Origin: Urechis unicinctus
Lineage: Eukaryota; Annelida; Polychaeta; Xenopneusta; Urechidae
Length of the DNA: 64,000 nucleotides
Reading direction: 5' to 3'
Assembly (NCBI GenBank): GCA_034190875.2
Contig: CM067346.1
Span: 42,637,315-42,701,314 of the forward strand
Shown here: positions 40,901 to 55,912 of the stretch, in pieces
Numbering within the stretch: position 1 is the first letter of the stretch
Layout of the letters: the number at the start of each line of letters is the position of its first letter
Notes under the pieces: model-generated
The model's database searches: none
What the model was told of the DNA's origin: nothing
The model's input: only the letters and a program-made list of their open reading frames with translations
Made by a program: the position numbers and the translations under genes

Positions 40901-42714
40901 CCGATAAAATATACTCCTATAAAGCGGTTATGCAACGGCGTAATATGTTTTGCTTCGATTGCGCTACTCACACGTTTTGAATGGTATTTCACAGGAAATG
41001 ATACAAATTGGGCTGCATTTATTAAAAGTCGTAGCTGAAAAGAGCGATGGCATTAAGTCAGCGGACACATATCAACAGCATCATCCATGAAAATATATAC
41101 GTATAATTTGTGTGAGATGGTGAACCATAAAATGGAACTGGATTTTTTTTCAAAGCAGATAACTACCTGAGCTTTGTTATTGCACAGCTAAACTGTGCTG
41201 GAGCAAATAAGTCCACGTTCATTTACCACCCAGCGAATGGTATTACGGTTGCATAGACGTGGGCATTTGTTAACATTGGGTTGATAATTTAACCTCATGA
41301 AACAGATCAGTTCCCTGGCAGTCCTCAGGGACTGAATGCTCTCAGTACTGCGTATAACTGTAACTGCTATAGCAGCACAAAAACGCAATTATGCTTGCCA
41401 TTTCGAAATTATGCTTGACGCTAATTAGGAACAAAATGCAATTCGCATTATGGACGATGATGTCGGAAAGGAAGGCATATTTTTAATTAAGCTTGGGATC
41501 AAATGAATATTGATTTGTGCTTACTTTGACCTAGATCATGATTGTATTTGGCTCAGCGATTTTAATCTTCATCCACTCTCGCCTCGCCCATTGTGGCCGC
41601 TTTCTCGTAGTTGCAGTCCTTTTGGAGACAAACATCGACAGATTCATTGCGAAATCGGATATGAGTACAACAAACCTGTCGCATATTTCAGATCATGCAT
41701 AGTCAGTAAATTATGTTTACCATTCCAAGAACCGATTCATTTTTATATGCAATAAACATCGTTTCTGTTTGTCAAAAATGATGCATTCAACTGAGATTTA
41801 TGTATTTACGAGAGTTGCGCATTGATAATTCAAACCAAAGAAGATTTTTTGCTATATCTAGCGAACCTGAAAGCATTCAACATTAATATGTATGAATTCT
41901 GAATACCCTGAAAATAGATGAGATGTTCTCAACGGAGACAGCGTTAATGGCAATATATGAACAATGATGGACTTCCGGTGCAAAACAAAGCCTAACGTTG
42001 CACTCTGACAGCTGCACCACCGTCTGTATAAATCTAATAAAGTAGTTTCTAAATCTAAATGAAGTAAGCCTTGACAGTAACAAACTATCACCTAATTACG
42101 GAAACGGTGCTTACAACACAAATTATTAACCATTGTTTATCGCTTAAGTACGTTGCCATCGAAATGCGTTGCATGTAAAACACACAATGGAAGAGTTTTA
42201 CATTATGTTTAAACAAGAACGTCAGTACCTCCTTGTTTAACTATGGCTTAATCAACAATGATTACACATTAGGACGAGGCATTACTATTCGGGACGACGG
42301 GCTCTTTTTTATCAATGCTAAGAAATTACACTTGCTCCTCGTATGTCATGTAAACAGTATTAAACAAGACGACCTAGACCTCCTGCATAATACATTGGTA
42401 CCATAAGCGATAGCATATTGTAATATATGTTCGGTGTTCATTACTTGGTACGCTTTGAATCTTTACGTCATTCAGCTCCCGGTTGTAAGCCGAGGATAAT
42501 CTGTGCACAGGACGGTAATCATGGCGAGGCAGCTGTATATAACGTGCATATAGAGAAAATGCATTTGGTAAACGCCTCATGAACATTCCATCTTGATGAC
42601 ATCTGTTTTTATAACGTTTTTTTCCAAGCTCCCTTTCAATTAAAGATAACATTCACTTAAAAATGTGCTCTCTCAATAGTGTACTGTCGCGTGCCGGTTA
42701 TAGCATGCATTCAT
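35000..42714. repeat. Module M4, unit 2 copy
   Basis: Collinear in pieces with 4880-6768 and 8568-9924. Contains a short (AT)n at about 35631-35656 and a CTT run near 39650. An internal repeat (36955-37390 resembles 39530-39960, sharing GATAGCTCTCACT and ATCAGATAG.ACATCA) is present. A direct repeat of about 60 bp also occurs (near 40676 and 40987, sharing TTGGGCTGCATTTATTAAAA). No gene is recognised; ORFs such as 37206-37553 (-), 41510-41755 (+) and 42374-42652 (-) have no motif I can name. Confidence 0.65.
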
Positions 42715-45700
42715 GAATCAAGATTACAGGGCTTAGGTTATCACTCACCATCAAATGGCACGCAAAAGTTGAATCAACAATGACTCATCGTTAATACGAC
42801 CATAACGTTCGCGTGTTTGGAAGTAAAGTTACAGACTATGCCTATTAATGGAGTAATCTTGTAGCGACAAACATCCATCCTATGTTACTTCCTATTTCCT
42901 AATAATAATCTAATTAATGGTAGCATATTCAGCTGACACGCAATGCCTATTGTACTGCCGCATGTATACGAAAAGCAGCATTTTAATCAAACTGGAGTAA
43001 TAAAGCGATGGATTGAGAGTGGGGTTGGCGTGGGCTTTAGCCATTCGTTATCCTCTTTCGTCTTTCCATTAGGGAATAACCCTCAGAGACAACCAACACA
43101 GAGAAACGAAGAGCGCAACTTATCCCCAAAGGATGAATGCAACTGGGGTTATTCCACGGACGTTTAGTACGCTTTGATATATGTGGTGAAGATTGTTTGC
43201 GTTTGCAATTTATCACAGACAAACAATGTCGTTACGTTGTTTTAATATCAATTTGATAGAATGCGTTTCTGTTCGTAACGGTTAAATATGATGTTGCAAC
43301 CATGCAAAGTGACACGAACTTAGACGCGACATCGGTCCAATGTTGCGCACTAGGAACATTTCGCGAAAATCTCTCATTCATTTTTTTATGATTCCGAAGA
43401 ATCTTCGCAGTTATTTCTTGCGTTCAATCTGTTTACAGTATTGTAATGCATATAATGCCTTTTCACAAATAGAGATATCATCCTTTTACAGAATTACGTG
43501 TTTTTGTATGAATATCTACTGATGCATCCAATATTCTGCTTTTGGCCAGTGTTAACGTACAAAAAGTCGTACGCCATCGTAAAAGTAATTTGGTATGATT
43601 TTCACTTTTAAATCAGAGAAATAACTTAAGAAAGGCATTTGGCTTTCAGTGGAAAAAAAGAAAGCAAGCTAAGAATGTCCATATGGAGTCGTGAATGATA
43701 ATCGTGTATACTGCAACGCGGATTTGCATCCCAAATACGAAGGCACAAGGGACAACATTTGTGTTAAAGCACACATTATGTATCAGAATGAATTATTGTG
43801 ATATTTATAGCGATTCGGGATCCCTCTTTTACAATTCTTCATGCAAATGACGATGAGATCGACAGCTTGGTTACAGTTGTGCCATTTTGTGACATCACCA
43901 TTTATAACATTGTTCAAGACCATAAAGTAGAACTAGAAAATTAACTTTCTTTGGGGCCCGTCTAATTGGTTACATCGCGCCTGATATGATGCTAGTGGAA
44001 AGCCCACATAGCTTAATGTCACTTAATAGAGATTTCACTGTTGTATGCTTTCTGGATAATCATACAACTTCTTTCCTATATTCTCGCAGCATAATTACCA
44101 CAACGATGACATTAGACAATAGTCTTTCCTTTATGACCCATGCATATGTGTGCGCTACTCATTGAGGTTTCATATATCACTGTCACCATTCCGCATAGTT
44201 ATGGCATTTTTGGCAACATCAAAGCATGAATTTGTGCCTTTTGCTGGTCCGACTAATTATTCGCAAAATAATAACAGCCAAATGTAACTTGGATGTTCCT
44301 GTGCCTATCAGTTTTTCCATTGCATAAACTTGTGATATATGAGGGGGATTATGTAAACTAGAACCTGCCACCACCGAAACCAATCTGCCTATGAACATGC
44401 TTAATGATAAAAAAATAAATGAATCGCCGAGCTTCAATTTAGCCGCCTTCAGAAGAGGGGATATTGCGATAGTGATGGAAGAGAACGATTGCGATAGCGC
44501 ACGGCTACAGTGTTCGACGATATGAGTCACAAAGTTGGTGCAATAACCTTTTTATTGCAGGCAAGTCGGGGCAATAACTTTTTTTATTGCAGGCAATTTA
44601 TAAATGCAATGGTCGCATGTGGATACGTGCATAACAGTGATTATGCTTTCTCGATAATTCTAAAACTCGCCGCCGTTAACGTTGCAGTACAGGTAATTAG
44701 CGGTAATAGAACTATTTGAGTTATTTATCATCCCCAAATGTTACTTACACATATAATCCCCAGTAATCTTTTCAGGCTATTGTTTTTCATTATTCTCTTC
44801 TCAGCTCCTGGACTAGCGTCTCACATTGCGATTGTCGTTATCTACATGAAAAGAGTCATTTCATAAGTGAAAAAAAAAAAATTAGAGCTTACCCGTCTAT
44901 CTTTATCGGTTTCTCCGTATTTCAACGTTCACGGGCTAAGGACATTAGCTCTGGCTGTGTCATTGTAAAGCTTTGTGCAGCGGTGGCATTAATATATATA
45001 TTTATATCGAAATCAGTGTAAGCTTTCATGGCCATAACCACATCAATAGGCCTCTGTCTCCATAAGTTTATCACCAGGGCTACGACGCATATTCAGTAAC
45101 GTATCAACAAATTCGGATGCTAGAACAATGTAAAACGAGGAGAGATCGTGTTATATAACGTATTGTCTGGTAAGGAGTAAGTTCGACTAACTTAATGCCG
45201 ATGTGAGCAGAATCGAGCGCCTATATTTCTTTTTCATATGTGAACCTTAATGGTTTAAATCATGAAAGTGGACATTGTGCATGTTAGTAAAATAGTACAA
45301 AATACAACGAAGACTTTTAGCTTCCTTAAACATCAGAGACACATTATGGTTGCATCCTAAGGTCATGAATTCGATAATTCATTTTCAACACTCATACTTC
45401 TGCTCATTAGTAATCGCTTTTGAAAAATAGAAACAGAATAATGACCCTGTTTGTTGTTTTATATCGATGGTCATAGAATGCAGGCAATAAGTAAATCTGT
45501 TGGAAGTATCACGCCATAACTAGTCTCATACTTCAAGACATGTTTTGGAATAATGGTACAGCAATCCAAGTGTTGTTTGTAAAATAAGTATTTGATGCAA
45601 TATTTAAATCATATTACATTGACTAGAAGAATTCGGATTGCCCTTGTCAATTGTATTAAACTGCACTCCTTCTAAGGGGCATGTCACTTTATATTGTTGA

Positions 45701-48560
45701 ACAAATATCTAAAGCCGCGATGCACGATGAATGAATATTATCCATGATAGCTCGGGTTTTATAAACGTTGCCAGGGTGCTTTGTTCTTACTGTTTCAGAT
45801 ACGCACTTATGCGATGGAGAAGTTTAGAATTGGAAAGCAAGATGCAACGTCAATTGCTACGTTATTTTATTTACAATCACCAAGCTGTCCAGGTAGGATA
45901 AGATCCAACGTTTGTCATATCACGTGATACCACTCTTATTCGGAAAACTTATTTCGTTGTCCTGTGTTTCTCTGAATGCGTATCAGGTACAAGTTGATAC
46001 AAATGCTATTGTGCAAAGCATTGCTTTTCGATACCATCTACTTTACGTAGTTTTCTGCTTCATAAGAAATATCTGACCACCGAGAAAATTTAATATGCTA
46101 TACATTCAGGATTATCTCTTTGTTATGAAAAGATTTTCTGCGCCAATCGTCCTGCTTTAGTTGCTCTCAAACTCCACGTATAATGCTCGCAGCAAGTATA
46201 AATCACGATAAATCTCCCTGATCTTCACGGAGCATGGCGTTCATGTGATCTTATTCCCACCCCTGGGACTCGGGATTTGCTTTGACGATATTATGACCTT
46301 GATGAGACGACCAAAGCGTGACTATTTCAGAGTCCACGACGCAGGGTAGGATTGCACTAAGCAAGGTCGGTCCCCTTAACACATTTGATTCTTTTTCAAT
46401 CAAGTAAGTGTCCTCTTACGAAACTAGTTTTCTCATTCAATCGATTACAAACAGTGAACATAGGATAAAATCGTCAAACCGCTGGTACTTTTCGTTATGA
46501 GCAAACGTTACTCGATTTGTTGAAATATTTACCTGCATCAAAGCATTAAGATCTTCACTATCGTTTTAACGCATAATCAGATTGATAGATAAATTACTCT
46601 AAACGTATCGAGTGGTTATATGGTTGGATCATTGGATGCACAAGTAATGATACATAGATAACAAGACAACTACGTAGCGGCAATGTTATCAAAAATGCGT
46701 AGAACAGTGGGAACACCCTGAAACAACAGACAACATGAATCAAATCAAAGTTAACACACCAATCTCGACGGTCAAAGGTTCAAAGTAAATGCACACAAGC
46801 CAATGTCAGAACAAACATTCAATCAAAATATGAAAGATGATTCGTGAATAAAATCAGCCTCATTGGGAAAATACACTAAGTTAGCACAATCAATCAGTCA
46901 CTCCCATTAATCCCTTATTGCAATTTCCCAGAGCATCTTCCATCTGCAGTTTTTATACCGTAGTCAGAACGTATACAGACATTCACAGATTGAAAATGTC
47001 AGTAGGTGCACGGAGGTCAACAAATACCTGCTCGGGCGTTATGAAATTATCATACATTTCTATAGCCTGCTTCTGACGTGGATAAGATATTGTAAGCAGA
47101 TTACTTGAAACGCCACAAATGGGATTGTGAAACCCACCCGGATTCAATTGGACCTCGTCCTAAATGCCAATTTAACACGCTACAGAATTAATTAACTTCA
47201 GATTTTATCTGCTCATGTTAACGTTTGATTAATAATCACCTTGTTATATTGAGTTCATGGTATTACTTAATGAGTCAGGTTAGTTCTCCCACCTGTTACA
47301 AGACGGCATAACCGGTCTACGTATTGTTCAGAGCTGCTTTCGGGGGAAATGCTGAACTTTCAAAGATCATCTGCTATCCAAGCTCATTGAAATTTACTCT
47401 CTTAGGAATATATAATTGGTCACCCAGCTTAATATTGTTGCAATGCTACATACATGAACTCTATACTGTGTAGCTAAGGGGGAGTTCGTATTCAACGTCG
47501 TTATGCATAAATAATCTTAAGACGAGGTTTATCAAATATTACACCAAAAAACGTACCATAAACCAAGAGATTGTGGGTACTTTCCGTTGACGTTCATTGC
47601 CTACCAGATATGACTTGAGCTGAAGATTTCGCTAAAATGCTTTCTAAAATAAGTTAAAATTGAAATGCTTTTAAACTCACGATGCCGCGGTTAGATTGCT
47701 TATGATAATCGCTCACGCATAATTCAAGAAAAACTAATTTATTTTGCTTTCCCCGTGGATCCTGAATGCATTTATTCTGTTTAGCTTAACGATGTCTCCT
47801 ATTCGACAGTTTATGTCTGAACGTAAGTTAGGGTGAAAGTGAACACCGCATTAATGCTAACATCTAAAAAGCAAAGGGCGCCTAAATCACAATGGCAATG
47901 TTTGTTCAAACTTACCACCGTAATACCTGAAATGATGTGTACCCGTCAGGCTAAAGCCCTTTCAGTCATAATAGCTTACCTTATCGGTACGCAATCATTG
48001 TAAGTGTCACTGTGTCCTCTAGTTTCTAACAATCTAGCATCGATTATTTTACAAAAAGTTAACAGGGCATCGCTTATGTGTACTATGCAAATAGATAGAG
48101 CATGATCAACCTAATGCATAACGGTACTAGATTTTTACATCGTCGGGAATCAGGTAATATTTCAACTACCGTGGAAGTTTTACATGTATGATTTATTATA
48201 CGGTACATTTCATCATAAAAATATCAGTCGATCACTATATTAAGCGCATGGGTTGATATGTATCAAAATGCCAACGTGGATTATCGTATTCATGCATAAT
48301 CATTTATTTTACTTTGTCAATTACGTTTCATCTGTGGCCAGCAACTTTGAAGTGTCGAGATGGTGCATTATTGAAATTTATATGGGTATGCATTCCAACT
48401 TCAGTGGCAATAGGTTTTCTCTTATGCGAACAGAAGGTGAGGCAAATTATAAGTTACCACCACTAAAATGGTTTGCACTTGAAGGTGCATTAATTATATG
48501 CCATATGTAGCAGACAATTTAGCACCCAAGGCTCTTTACAACGATCAGATCGGTGTATGA
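42715..48560. repeat. Module M1, unit 2 copy
   Basis: Collinear with 13508-19340. Lacks the 820 bp at 13970-14790 and has extra segments at 44865-45185, 45672-45810 and 46336-46665. Non-coding throughout as far as I can see. Confidence 0.8.
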
Positions 48561-48563
48561 TTA

Positions 48564-50700
48564 TGTACAAACAACAAATTTATTCCAATATCAGTATTTA
48601 CCATAGGATGAAGAGGTTCTATGACGTCATATTCGCAATGGAAATGGAGTGCGACACTTGTTTATGATATAATGTGCTGAAGTTAGGAATATTTGGAAGT
48701 AGAGGCGCATGGATCTAGACACAGTGTGTACATTGCTCTGACTGTATATGCATCGCATCCCCGTTATAATAGTGCAAATGACGCCCATATATGTGCAATT
48801 TTTGTTATATCTGTCCGTATTAATCGATTACATCATTATCGATTTGCGTCGCTATGATTCAGCTGCATGTTTTGCCTAGTGTGAGTAGTTGATTGATTGC
48901 GACAAAGTCTTAATGTATTTCCACTTTCACATGCGATGTGTAGTAACTTAATGGATATCACGTGACAAGAACAGCGCCCTTCCCACAAAAGACATACATT
49001 GGCTGCGTTTAGGTTTTGTTAATAAACATGCCAAGGATTACAGTAAATGTTTCAGAACATAATATGTATGGGACGTATATGGTCGCATTAAACGGAATGG
49101 CTACATTATGACATCCAATGCTCACCAATAGCCTTTGTGTTATCAAATACATCATACCGTTTCCGCCAGTTTTACCGATAAAACATACGAGAACTCTTCC
49201 TTACTGGTTTCTGTGCGCCTATCGCGTAAACCACTGGAAAGAGTTTCAGCAGACAGAACAATAATGATGCATATACGTCGTCCACTTGCATGCATGTACA
49301 CCAGACGATTTCGTACTTTACGGGTTCACTAAGTTAGCAAATTATTGACAATTTAAGCTAGTTTTCTCGTGTTATGATAACATTTTGGTGTGGTCATTGC
49401 TTTGGCAATTATACCAAATAACCCGGATGGACGCCCTATCATTAACAATCGTTGCTTCTATATATCACGAAACGGATGTGGTGAGTAATGGCTCGTCCGC
49501 AATGACCTTCTCGGTCGCATTAATTAAGCCATTGAATATAAGAAGGGATTAAGATTTCATGACGGGTTTATCTCAGTCAAACTATTGGAACCATTGAGGT
49601 GTTTGTATTTCTTGTTGACTTGCATTAATAGATATATGAATTTTTTTCTCATAATTGCCCATCATATAAGCATTTGACATGCCATATCATTTAGTGTTTT
49701 AGCTCATACGTATGTTGCTAAAATGGGTCAGTTATCCATCAGCTGTGCTGATCAAGCTGATATAGTTGAATAACTATTGTTTGCATGGAAAAAGGATTGA
49801 TAACTTGATCATTTCACATAAATTCACCTGAGTTTCAGATCATTGTTCACGATAGGGACAGTGTATATAATGGACCTGGAAAATGACATTTTTACCTGCA
49901 AAGCATTTCAATTTAATGTTTTAACATAAAGGCTAGCCCAAATTGCTTGTAGATAGCGTTATATATCATCATCTGACGTCATCAAATTTGAATGTTGCTC
50001 ACTTTGCGAATGTGTTCATACACAAAAAGGATCTTGTGATAAGATGCAATGAGATATCTGTTATTGGTGACATTTATTTGTTATTGCAATCAAAGTAAGA
50101 GTGGATATGGGCATTGGCGTCAATTGACCTTGATATCATTTCGCACTGGATAATGTTGCTAATCTCGGACGTTATGCATACTTGTTTCAATCTAAGCAAA
50201 TATAAAGAGGAGATAACTTGATCAGGCGCAAATCGGATTAAGCTTTCATATCAGTACAACACACTCATTCAGTGCTGAAGGCTCATGCTTGTAGATATTT
50301 ATGTACATCAACCGCGAAGCTGTCGCATGGAAAATGTTTCATCTCGTGCAACTTCATTAGCAAAATTAGGTGCGTGCGCCATTACAGCATGCACAGTACT
50401 CATCAAGCACATCAAGCGAAATAAACCTTCGTGAAGTAAATGTTGACATGCACATAAAGACTATCCGCGCATTTGCGAAGGCAATATTTGCTGAAACAAC
50501 TGTCGTTTGCGATTTATGATCATTTATGAGCAAAACATATATTATTTCGATGATATCACCATTGTATGAAACACAATGTGATATCATAGAAACAGTCTTC
50601 AAGACAACTTGATACATAAAAATGCAGTTGCATGCACATGGAATATAATATCAGTGGCCTGACATAAATCTGCTCCTATTTGCTTCTCTGAAAGTATTCT
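48564..50700. repeat. Module M2, unit 3 copy, with an interleaved segment
   Basis: Nearly identical to 58219-60590 except at 49640-50430, where bases from two parts of the sister copy alternate. Start is at TGTACAAACAACAAATTT in both copies. Confidence 0.85.
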
Positions 50701-53700
50701 GGTCTAGTTATACATCAGGCTCACAAATAATAATGTTCCAAGGATATGCATCTGTTGTTTGTTTTCTTGTTTGACTCAAATCTGATCAAAATCACCAGGT
50801 TGAAGCAACATATCATACGGATGAATGTGTACAGTTCTACTAATCATTCCGTTTAATCATGAACATGACAACATATGTCAGTAACGATTACTGTGCAAAT
50901 CGATAAAGCACAGACAGCCATCGAATTGTCCCTTCAATGTTTTTACATAGCCGAGAAAAAGTCGATACAAAGGCTTGCATGGCGCTGAAATATATTACTA
51001 ATCTTACGACAACGTTCATCAGTAATCCCAAACACATTATCCAGATACGTGATGCGTATCGTGCAATTACTGGCGTATTCGTGTGGATAAGATTGTTAAT
51101 ATCGATCGTATATTTTACTATATTTATTCATACTGTGATGCAATCACATTAACGTGGACCAAACCATGGGTGATTCGCCTACGATATTCTGTATATTACT
51201 TCCCGGGGAAATCAGTCATCGTCTATTTTCCTTATTCAATATTAGCATAATTGAGCTGATTCAAGTTTTCGAAATCCTCTGTTATTTTTTATGATTTGTA
51301 TATTGCCTATAACTTGGACTGATAATGGAATATTTATCAAACGGCAAGGGCTCTTAAGACTTTCGTCACCCGTCAAGTAGTATATTTACGAGCGGAATTT
51401 AAGCCATCGCAGTGAAACTACAGGGTAAATACTTTGGTTTGAAAATGTAGTCAATAGCACAATCAGATTGGATATCATATAACCAGGTCAATTCAAAATC
51501 AGATGTCAATAGTTTACCGTCATGCTAGGATATGTCGATATATAAAATGTCGCCATAACAATGACCCCTTCACTTACATTACAACGTGTATGTCTGCGTG
51601 ACATTGCGCAATCTTTCAAAGCCATCAAACACATAAACAAATTAACGATGTAGCATATCAATCGACATATTTGCAGTAACCTGTGTCAGTGTGTGCATCA
51701 ATTAACGATTGAGGTATGTCAGATACCCCACAATACACCCTGGCTGTTAAACACAATAACCAACTAGTTCCTTTGATGTGATGCCTTCTAATTGCCCATC
51801 GTAACGCATCAGTGGATGTTGGCGCCAGCTAAAAGGCCATACCTTGATTATATGGTGATGTACAAAGCTAGTTAACTCATCGAACATAATATATCATTGA
51901 GGTGAAATGGCACATAGTATGGATGTTGTCATTCATTACACAAACACAATAAAACATCACCAGCTGTAATAGCGTATTCCTGTGGGTAATAAGCCTTCAC
52001 TAATGATATTCAGTGGGCTACCCATTGTTCTTTGTCACTTGTCAAGACTTTGAGTCATGTGAATTGGAAGACTTTCTGTGGAATAGGCGTTATCAATACT
52101 ATGATTGCATAACATACCCTCCGCAAAACTTGCACAAGTGTTCCAATACATGTATCAATTGGGAACTTCTAATAACGATTACACTTCACGTTCAATGACT
52201 GACCATACACGTGCTCTGTCAAGTTAACCGAATAACAAATAGGCATAAATTGCATCCGCATTTCGCAAATACGGTAACAACCTATTAAGCAAAGTCAAAT
52301 CGTGCATGAAATGCTCATATCCATGAAACGGATTCCTTCTTACCAGTAAGGATTTATAGTTGGACATCTGCGGTTTCATCAAAGTAATGTTAGTTGTTTC
52401 AGTAGACACACAGCTGTCATCAGGTGCGGTTTAGCTTACTAGAGTGCTGTCTATGATGAGGTAACGTTTCCTCCACCGCGTTTTAGCTCGGTTCTCAGTT
52501 TTAAAAATTACTGGAAAATCACAATCCGCTGCGCATATCATTGATATGTAAGTAGTAGAAATTGATATTTATGGTTGATATTTTTGCTTTTAGAGGGCAC
52601 ACGTAATGTTATTCAACCTACCTCTCTTGCCATTTCTAATCAAAGTTTACACATGAATGGAGGGATATGTAGATATGTGATATCAACCGAGACATGCTAA
52701 GTATTGCAATCAGTCCGTCATAGATCAAACAGTCATCACTGATTGGGTAGTACTTGCATGATCTAGGCAATTTACCAGTTTGCTGAATCAACGACATTCT
52801 TTCACTTTCATGGTCCAATTGGCGTCTTACGGAGTAAGACATGGATTGTTGAGGCAAGATGAAATCTTACAGCATCACACCACGAGTTACTGGCGAGTGC
52901 TTGGCAAATTACGGCGGTAGCAAGTGCCACATTCATAACAACCTGTGCATATTGACTTGTTGGACAAACAGCATTTGTAATTATCGTAAAATAGTGCCTT
53001 TATGACTTATCTATATGTCATTCATACCCAAATATGAGCCATAACGTGCTTTTTATGTGATCAGCACAAACGACTTTGGTCTTAGTACCAATCACCCAAA
53101 CATAACACAGTTAACTGATTCTTTTAGTGCAGCCTACTCATATCAATCATATCAAACACTAAGCGTTCTGTAAGTCCTTAGATAAATTGTTCATTCAGCA
53201 AAACAACCACTGATAAGTCAAAAACGTTGTTTACCAATATGATTCTGTCAATAGTAAAATAATCATGCTTAAAATACCACAAGTCGCTTATGACGGTCCG
53301 TGTATATACCGTCTTTTCGTGTTTTTGTTTATCAAATCAAAACAGAAAACGATCAGAACTCGTTTTCCGTTTGACCGAACGAAAAACGAATATGTGTAGT
53401 GTTTCTGTTGTTTGTCGTCGCATATGAAACACGGTGTACGGTTTAGTTACTGTTGTTCGTTTTTGGTTTTGGTTTTGATAAACAAAGAACGAAAAGACGG
53501 ATATACACGTGCCTATGACGCCCTCATGAATTTATGCAACATGGCAGGATATATATTTTGACTGCCACACGGTTCCAGTTAAAACAGCTCTATGAAACAC
53601 TGTGGTACTTAACATATATTCGTAGTCAAGGCTATTAATACATGATTCAACTCTTTTTTTCATCTATTAGAATTTGGCGACTGTAATGGCTCTCTGTAAA

Positions 53701-54840
53701 TTATTGGTTTGTGGAGTACTAGTTTAAAGCTTCAATAAGGTACACAATTACAATTAGTTATGTATATTTATCAATGGTTCTTTATATTGTTTGGCTGCGA
53801 TAACCCCGTCAACACATTTCTGAAGATACGAATACTGACAGGCGTAATAAATTAGACTGAAGAGGTCATTGAGTACGAACCATCACACAACACATCCGTA
53901 TCGTTCAACATTTCAGCAGCAATATATTAGGCCTAATGGAACTGACAACGCAAATGATGGAACGACCGACCGGGTCATCCGGTACTATTGCAAACGCAAT
54001 AGCAATGCTCCAGTTGTATCCTGACACATAATTAAAGGCTTATTTTTGCGTATAAATTGGTTAAAATGGATGATTTGTTGATAAATTGTGCACCCCTTGA
54101 ACTTAAATTACCTGCTGTGCATCAATGTAACATTCGTATCATGGTTTATTTGAGTACAGAATAATTAATAGCGCTAACGAAACTCTTGTATTTTAAGAGG
54201 TCTGCTCGTATCATTTTATATATCAGTTACATACCCTCGTTTTATTTTAAGTATATTTACCTTTGTACCAATGTAACTGTTCGATGAGACTGGAACTGGT
54301 CAGTAAGCCGATCTGTCACGTAGATATCCAACGATTTGCGAGTACCACCACTTTGTTTTTGTTATTGACCAACCCGATAGATTAATCAGTTATAAAAACC
54401 CAACAATCAAGTTGAGAAAGCATGCATACAAGTAAGATTGCAGGTATGTTTATGTAGAAGTGCATGGGGGGATGCATCGCCGTTAGCTGTTTGGTAATAT
54501 CCGATAGTGCACAGCCAAATCCAAATGAATAATTAAGAAATTTAAATAATTAAAAATTTCTCCAATAAACTTTGAACATTGGATCACCGCACCTTAGCGT
54601 GAATGCAGCTCTAGGTTCGAACACAAAATGACTGAGGATGTATTGAAACCATACACACATACCGTGAAAACTGTAATGTAAAATTGATGACATAATTGCT
54701 TCGAGGAGTCTCTGCCAGGAATGACTCTAGTACGGTGGCAATTTATAAAGTGCATCATGATGTTTGGCCACGACGTAATTACTTGAAGTATGATTTTAAT
54801 GTGATGTTACGCAAAATTGATGGTGACCATTGTCCTGTAC
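50700..54840. repeat. Module M3 and start of M4, unit 3 copy
   Basis: Nearly identical to 60590-64000 up to 54085. 53930-54800 also resembles 35220-36340 (AACGCAAATGATG.AACGACCGACCGGGTCAT and GTAAGATTGCAGGTATGTTTATG). Contains a MITE-like element at 53296-53513. It has no long AT tracts. Confidence 0.8.
53296..53513. mobile_element. MITE-like element, copy 1 (218 bp)
   Basis: Left end GTCCGTGTATATACCGTC and, on the opposite strand from 53513, GGCACGTGTATATCCGTC; the inverted similarity continues inward for about 50 bp (CTTTTCG, TTTGTTTATCAAA). It is flanked by TATGACG at 53289-53295 and 53514-53520. Unit 2 near 34795-34830 reads ACAAGTCTCTTATAACGCC without the element, matching the empty site. 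There is no ORF. Superfamily not assigned; a 7-8 bp target duplication would suit hAT-like elements. Confidence 0.8.
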
Positions 54841-55700
54841 GATAGGCATTTAACAAACACAATGCTGCGCTCTATCATGGTTTTGGTTTTCGTTATCGTA
54901 AGTGAACTTGTTAACCGCTCTTTGCAATCAACCTGACGGATATGACTCGTTTATTAAGAACTGTTCTCATCAAAGATTCCACCTGCGTAATTCCCGCACA
55001 TTTGAGCTTTATTCGACTGCATATTATCGGTCCATATTCTAGAAAGGCGGCAATAACCCTGTGCGCTCATGATAACATTCCCTGCGCAAATTCCATTACT
55101 TCTGAAAACCTTGATGAGCACTTTGCGATTGTCTTCTTTGGCCAGCACTTACATTCGCATGCTACGCTTATCAATTATTCAGCCGCGTATGTTGTGACAG
55201 CTCAATGCCTTTTAGCGCTAAGACGATATCCCCACTGATTATACCGCTTTCAAAACATGATTCAACTTTACGAGATATTCGCATGTTAAAATGTTGTTCA
55301 TATTTTATATTGCGTGCTGAAACATGGTCAACTTGACGCTATTTTTTCTCTGACATATATCACACTATCGGGGACATTCTGTATTATTCAGTTTATTATA
55401 CAAAACGTTAAGCGATTGCCCTCTGACATCTCTATTCAACAAAGCTGCTGCTAAATACTGGAAAAGGTAAGAAAATTACAAACAAAAAATACAGTGAAAG
55501 TCAATAATTGGTAGTCACTACTTGAAACATTTTCTCCGGGTAGTATTGTTTACTGTTCTATATATACCTCCAGAAGTAGTAGGTTCCATTGAAGACAGTG
55601 ACGACCGTTGACACAGTGAGGGCCGCACCTATCCCGACGGTCATCACACTATACGGCCCTGATAGTCATAACAACATAGCCTTCATACCACGAGTACAGC
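54840..55700. other. Unique stretch in unit 3, no gene recognised
   Basis: Not matched elsewhere in the window. Contains a 98-codon plus ORF (54942-55238) without a recognisable motif. Nothing else is supportable. Confidence 0.3.
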
Positions 55701-55912
55701 GGTTATGAGTGTGTTTAATTACAGTAAATTTGAGCGGAAACTACTTCTGTGAGCGTCTCATTGCCACAAGTTTGCCACTTGATTTAGATTATATTGCGCA
55801 TTACTCATTTCAGGCTGTACAATACTCAGCTCAGGTTGCGCAATACTCGGCTCAGGTTGGAAAACATTCTGATCGCAATGGATCTTCAACATATTTATCA
55901 CCTGGAATGCCC

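Noticed and set aside
42374..42652. 92-codon minus ORF next to the site matching the two-gene insertion
   Set aside because: No similarity to either inserted gene, and the unit 1 paralogue has indels that break it.
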